Shown: positions 6,027-6,614 of the stretch, one piece after another
Position numbering within the stretch: position 1 is the first letter of the stretch
How the letters are laid out: each line of letters begins with the position of its first letter
From: Lachnospiraceae bacterium UBA7109
GTDB lineage: Bacteria > Bacillota > Clostridia > Lachnospirales > Lachnospiraceae
DNA length: 6,614 nucleotides
Direction of reading: 5' to 3'
Assembly: GCA_002492335.1 (NCBI GenBank)
Contig: DKYD01000009.1
Coordinates: 6,636-13,249 of the forward strand
The notes under the pieces: model-generated
Databases searched by the model: none
Seen by the model: only the letters and a program-made list of their open reading frames with translations
Told to the model about the DNA's origin: nothing
Program-made: the position numbers and the translations under genes

Positions 6027-6052
6027 CCGGAAAAAAGAAGGAGGATGCAGAG

Positions 6053-6538
6053 ATGAACTTGATCGTGGCAGTCGATAAGAACTGGGCAATTGGAAAAGAT
6101 AATAAGATGATGTGGAGTATTCCGGGAGATATGAAGTTTTTCCGGGAAACAACAAGAGGCAATATTGTAATCATGGGAAGAAAGACGCTGGAAAGCTTCC
6201 CTCAGGGACAGCCGTTAAAGAACCGGGTCAATATTGTAATTACGAAGAATCCGAATTATAAGGTGAAGGATGCGGTGATTGTCCATAGCATAGAAGCAGC
6301 TATGGAAGAGGCGAAAAAGTATAAGGGTAAAATCTATGTCATTGGTGGGGAAAGTATTTACCGCGCTATGCTTCCTTACTGTGATACAGCTTTGGTTACA
6401 AAGATAGACCATGCTTTTGATGCAGATACGTATTTCCCAAATCTTGATGCAGATGAGGAATGGCAGATGACAAAAATAAGCGAGGAGCAGACCTGCTTTA
6501 ATCTGGAATATTATTTTACGGTTTATGAGAAAAAATAA
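6053..6538 (+). CDS. folA: Dihydrofolate reductase
   Basis: This cytoplasmic NADPH-dependent enzyme reduces dihydrofolate to tetrahydrofolate and so recycles the dihydrofolate released by ThyA, encoded 26 bases upstream. The 161 residues are the usual chromosomal DHFR size. Visible hallmarks are IVAVDKNWAIGKDN (4-17), the substrate-binding acidic residue Asp26 in WSIPGDMKFF, and the cofactor segment IVIMGRKTLESFP (38-50). PLKNRVNIVIT (54-64) and VIGGESIYRAMLPYCD (96-111), with the GG turn of the nucleotide site, follow. The common LPW before the acidic residue reads MMW here. A strong AAGGAGG (6038-6044) is 8 bases before the ATG. It is probably cotranscribed with thyA. No convincing hairpin terminator follows, only a T7 run at 6561-6567. 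Confidence 0.97.
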   Translation: MNLIVAVDKNWAIGKDNKMMWSIPGDMKFFRETTRGNIVIMGRKTLESFPQGQPLKNRVNIVITKNPNYKVKDAVIVHSIEAAMEEAKKYKGKIYVIGGESIYRAMLPYCDTALVTKIDHAFDADTYFPNLDADEEWQMTKISEEQTCFNLEYYFTVYEKK

Positions 6539-6568
6539 GATATCTTTCAATCAGGAATCGTTTTTTTG

Positions 6569-6597
6569 TTGCATAACGATACTATATATTGTATTAT
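6569..6597 (+). promoter_or_regulatory. Promoter-like AT-rich stretch at the right edge
   Basis: A -35 TTGCAT (6569-6574) and a -10 TATTAT (6592-6597) are 17 bases apart. The imperfect palindrome ATACTATATATTGTAT (6579-6594) covers the spacer and the start of the -10. It would drive a gene beyond the window on the + strand. The region is so AT-rich that chance matches are easy, and further TATAAT sequences occur at 6603-6613. Confidence 0.45.
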
Positions 6598-6614
6598 TTT
6601 AATATAATATAATT

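Noticed and set aside
1..6614. CRISPR arrays, insertion sequences or a phage defence system
   Set aside because: No regularly spaced repeats, transposase, nuclease or terminal inverted repeats were found. All genes are housekeeping, transport or regulatory types or the DUF pair.

Overview
This window reads as chromosomal DNA from a Gram-positive gut-type clostridium, most likely a Lachnospiraceae member. The reasons are strong GGAGG ribosome binding sites, moderate GC with AT-rich spacers, a B. subtilis-like rather than E. coli-like thymidylate synthase, an ECF-type folate transporter under a THF riboswitch, and a DUF3793/DUF2325 pair typical of Clostridia. The species cannot be fixed from the sequence alone. 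All genes lie on the + strand and none is visibly broken.

Layout. The window opens in the 3' end of a tRNA gene (1-22), closed by a rho-independent terminator (30-60). A MATE-family efflux transporter (87-1469) follows, then glyA, serine hydroxymethyltransferase (1524-2759), with its own likely promoter. The promoter of the next unit overlaps the glyA stop codon and drives a tetrahydrofolate riboswitch (2809-2908). The riboswitch is followed by a long hairpin (2924-2979) that buries the ribosome binding site of folT, the folate-specific S component of an ECF transporter (2980-3543). A MarR-family regulator (3565-3996) is cotranscribed with folT, and a hairpin over its stop codon probably ends the unit.

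The central block has a well-formed promoter (4087-4115) followed immediately by a near-perfect Fur box (4126-4140). These precede two genes of unknown function, a DUF3793 protein (4172-4777) and a small DUF2325 protein (4799-5080). This looks like an iron-responsive two-gene unit.

The last block is thyA (5178-6026) and folA (6053-6538) behind an extended -10 promoter (5109-5137). A further promoter-like AT-rich stretch at the right edge probably serves a gene outside the window.

How the genes work together. GlyA makes 5,10-methylene-THF, ThyA uses it to make dTMP and releases dihydrofolate, and FolA reduces that back to THF. The whole thymidylate cycle is therefore in this window. FolT brings in folate from outside, and the THF riboswitch should shut FolT down when reduced folate is plentiful. 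The Fur-box DUF3793-DUF2325 unit between the two folate blocks is the least understood part and the best candidate for new biology.
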